Shown here: piece by piece, positions 63,037-64,000 of the stretch | How the letters are laid out: every line of letters begins with the position of its first letter | Position numbering within the stretch: the first letter of the stretch is position 1 | Origin: an uncultured Lachnospiraceae bacterium | GTDB lineage: Bacteria; Bacillota; Clostridia; Lachnospirales; Lachnospiraceae | Assembly: GCA_910588815.1 (NCBI GenBank) | Contig: CAJUQY010000005.1 | Location: 1-64,000 of the forward strand | Direction of reading: 5' to 3' | Length of the DNA: 64,000 bases | Translations under genes and position numbers: made by a program | Notes under the pieces: generated by a model | Database searches by the model: none | What the model saw: only the letters and a program-made list of their open reading frames with translations | What the model was told of the DNA's origin: nothing

Positions 63037-64000
63037 ATGAAGACAAAACTATCATGTGTGATCATCGGGTTTGGAACTATGGGGAAGATTCGGTATCATG
63101 CGGTGCAGAGGCATGGCGGGTATGAAGTAAAGGCGGTCTGCGATATTCGCTCAGAAGTGAGAGCCGGGATACCCGGCGGAGTTCTGATTTATTCGGACTG
63201 GGAAGCCTGCATAGAGGAACAGGATCCGGATGCGGTCATTGTCTGCGCGGTCAATAAAATGATACCGGAGATTGTCTGTTATGCGCTGCGGCAAGGACGC
63301 GCGGTTTTTTCGGAGAAGCCGCCGGGAAGGTCTTTGGAAGATGCGGTAAATATGCAGAGGGTATATGACGAATGTAAAACAACGCTGAAGTTTGGGTTTA
63401 ATCATCGGTATCACAATTCTATTATAGAAGCAAAAGCGCTGCTGGATTCCGGCCTTTTGGGAACGGCGGTATGTGTGCGAGGAGTTTATGGAAAGGCGGG
63501 AAACAGGAATTTTGCGGAGGAATGGAGAAACAACCGGGAGATTTCAGGCGGAGGAATTCTGCTGGATCAGGGAATCCATATGCTTGACCTGGTGCGTTAT
63601 CTGCTGGGATGTGAGCTGCATGTAAAAAGCAGCATGGTAGATAAGCTGGTATGGAAAGAACTGGAGACGGAGGATTCTGCGATTGCCCTGCTGGAATCAG
63701 ACCGTCGTCAGATCGTGTCTGTCCATTCCAGCGCCCTGCAGTGGCGTCATAAGTTTGATATTGATATTTTATGCACGCAGGGATACATTGCTCTGAATGG
63801 ACTGTTGACAAATTCCAGAAGCTATGGAGAGGAGTCCATTACTTATTATAAAAAAGATCTGTCTGCGGCGAGCGGAAAGCTGGGAAGGCCCAAAGAACAT
63901 ACCATGTGTTTTGATGAAGATGTCTCCTGGGATAAGGAAATGGCAGAATTTTATGACGCTGTGGTGAATGGAAGTGCAATCCTGCACGGGACGGCAGAAG
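63037..64000 (+). CDS. Gfo/Idh/MocA-family oxidoreductase (3' end outside window)
   Basis: An open frame from the ATG directly after the preceding stop runs to the window end, 321 codons seen. The Rossmann motif VIIGFGTMGKIRYHAV, the EKPPG cofactor segment, GGGILLDQGIHMLDLVRYL and the catalytic-domain histidine place it in the NAD(P)-dependent sugar dehydrogenase family. It probably makes or modifies a nucleotide sugar or inositol-type unit for the polymer. The substrate is unknown. Confidence 0.85.
   Translation, partial: MKTKLSCVIIGFGTMGKIRYHAVQRHGGYEVKAVCDIRSEVRAGIPGGVLIYSDWEACIEEQDPDAVIVCAVNKMIPEIVCYALRQGRAVFSEKPPGRSLEDAVNMQRVYDECKTTLKFGFNHRYHNSIIEAKALLDSGLLGTAVCVRGVYGKAGNRNFAEEWRNNREISGGGILLDQGIHMLDLVRYLLGCELHVKSSMVDKLVWKELETEDSAIALLESDRRQIVSVHSSALQWRHKFDIDILCTQGYIALNGLLTNSRSYGEESITYYKKDLSAASGKLGRPKEHTMCFDEDVSWDKEMAEFYDAVVNGSAILHGTAE

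Noticed and set aside
1..64000. CRISPR arrays, rRNA or tRNA genes
   Set aside because: No regularly spaced direct repeats and no rRNA or cloverleaf sequences were recognised on reading both strands; weak tRNAs would need tRNAscan-SE to exclude.

Overview
The window looks like a chromosomal segment of a gut-type Lachnospiraceae (Clostridia, Bacillota). The grounds are sigma-A style promoters, AGGAGG ribosome sites, a eukaryote-like HisA, a clostridial folate operon, luxS, rubrerythrin, CstA and Firmicutes-style surface-glycan genes. The first 30 kb is GC-rich housekeeping sequence. From about 38 kb composition becomes clearly more AT-rich in the accessory and glycan genes. No rRNA, tRNA or CRISPR array was seen.

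Layout. 1-292 is the 3' end of a group II intron (RT tail, domains V and VI). 420-4405 holds hisA, a ROK regulator and two polyol/sugar dehydrogenases, followed by rubrerythrin. 5744-16367 is one long co-directional run: folC, folE, an HD hydrolase, a ~200-nt structured RNA, folP, folBK, pheA, a DUF815 ATPase, ppx and ppk. 16585-24898 has a dicarboxylate symporter, two ABC-F ATPases, exonuclease III, a GH13 protein that has lost its catalytic triad, and a TraX-like membrane protein. 24907-26349 (minus) is luxS followed by a DUF3990/DUF3791 pair resembling a toxin-antitoxin module. 26593-30006 has two small unknown proteins, CstA and MgtC.

Accessory island, about 30-46 kb. A complete four-gene Wadjet (JetABCD) anti-plasmid system is followed by an SF1 helicase plus DUF2290 pair and a large unknown protein. 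Next comes a lone tyrosine recombinase flanked by a perfect 30-bp inverted repeat and a 120-bp MITE with a 7-bp target duplication. Last is a TnpB-family protein in which all three RuvC catalytic positions appear replaced, followed by about 300 nt of densely structured non-coding sequence. I consider the last pair (nuclease-dead TnpB plus possible guide RNA, directly upstream of a surface-glycan operon) the most novel item in the window.

Surface-glycan locus, 46437 to the window end. A pentitol/erythritol-phosphate-type cytidylyltransferase, a TagB/TagF-like transferase, UDP-galactopyranose mutase and GalE are followed by two DUF4422 transferases, four GT8 transferases, a large unknown transferase-like protein, a possible beta-propeller protein, a methyltransferase and a Gfo/Idh/MocA oxidoreductase (cut by the window end). 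Seven of the transferase genes carry an added GxG Rossmann-like module. The set suggests a polymer with galactofuranose and a phospho-polyol component. All homology calls are by eye from motifs; no database search was run.
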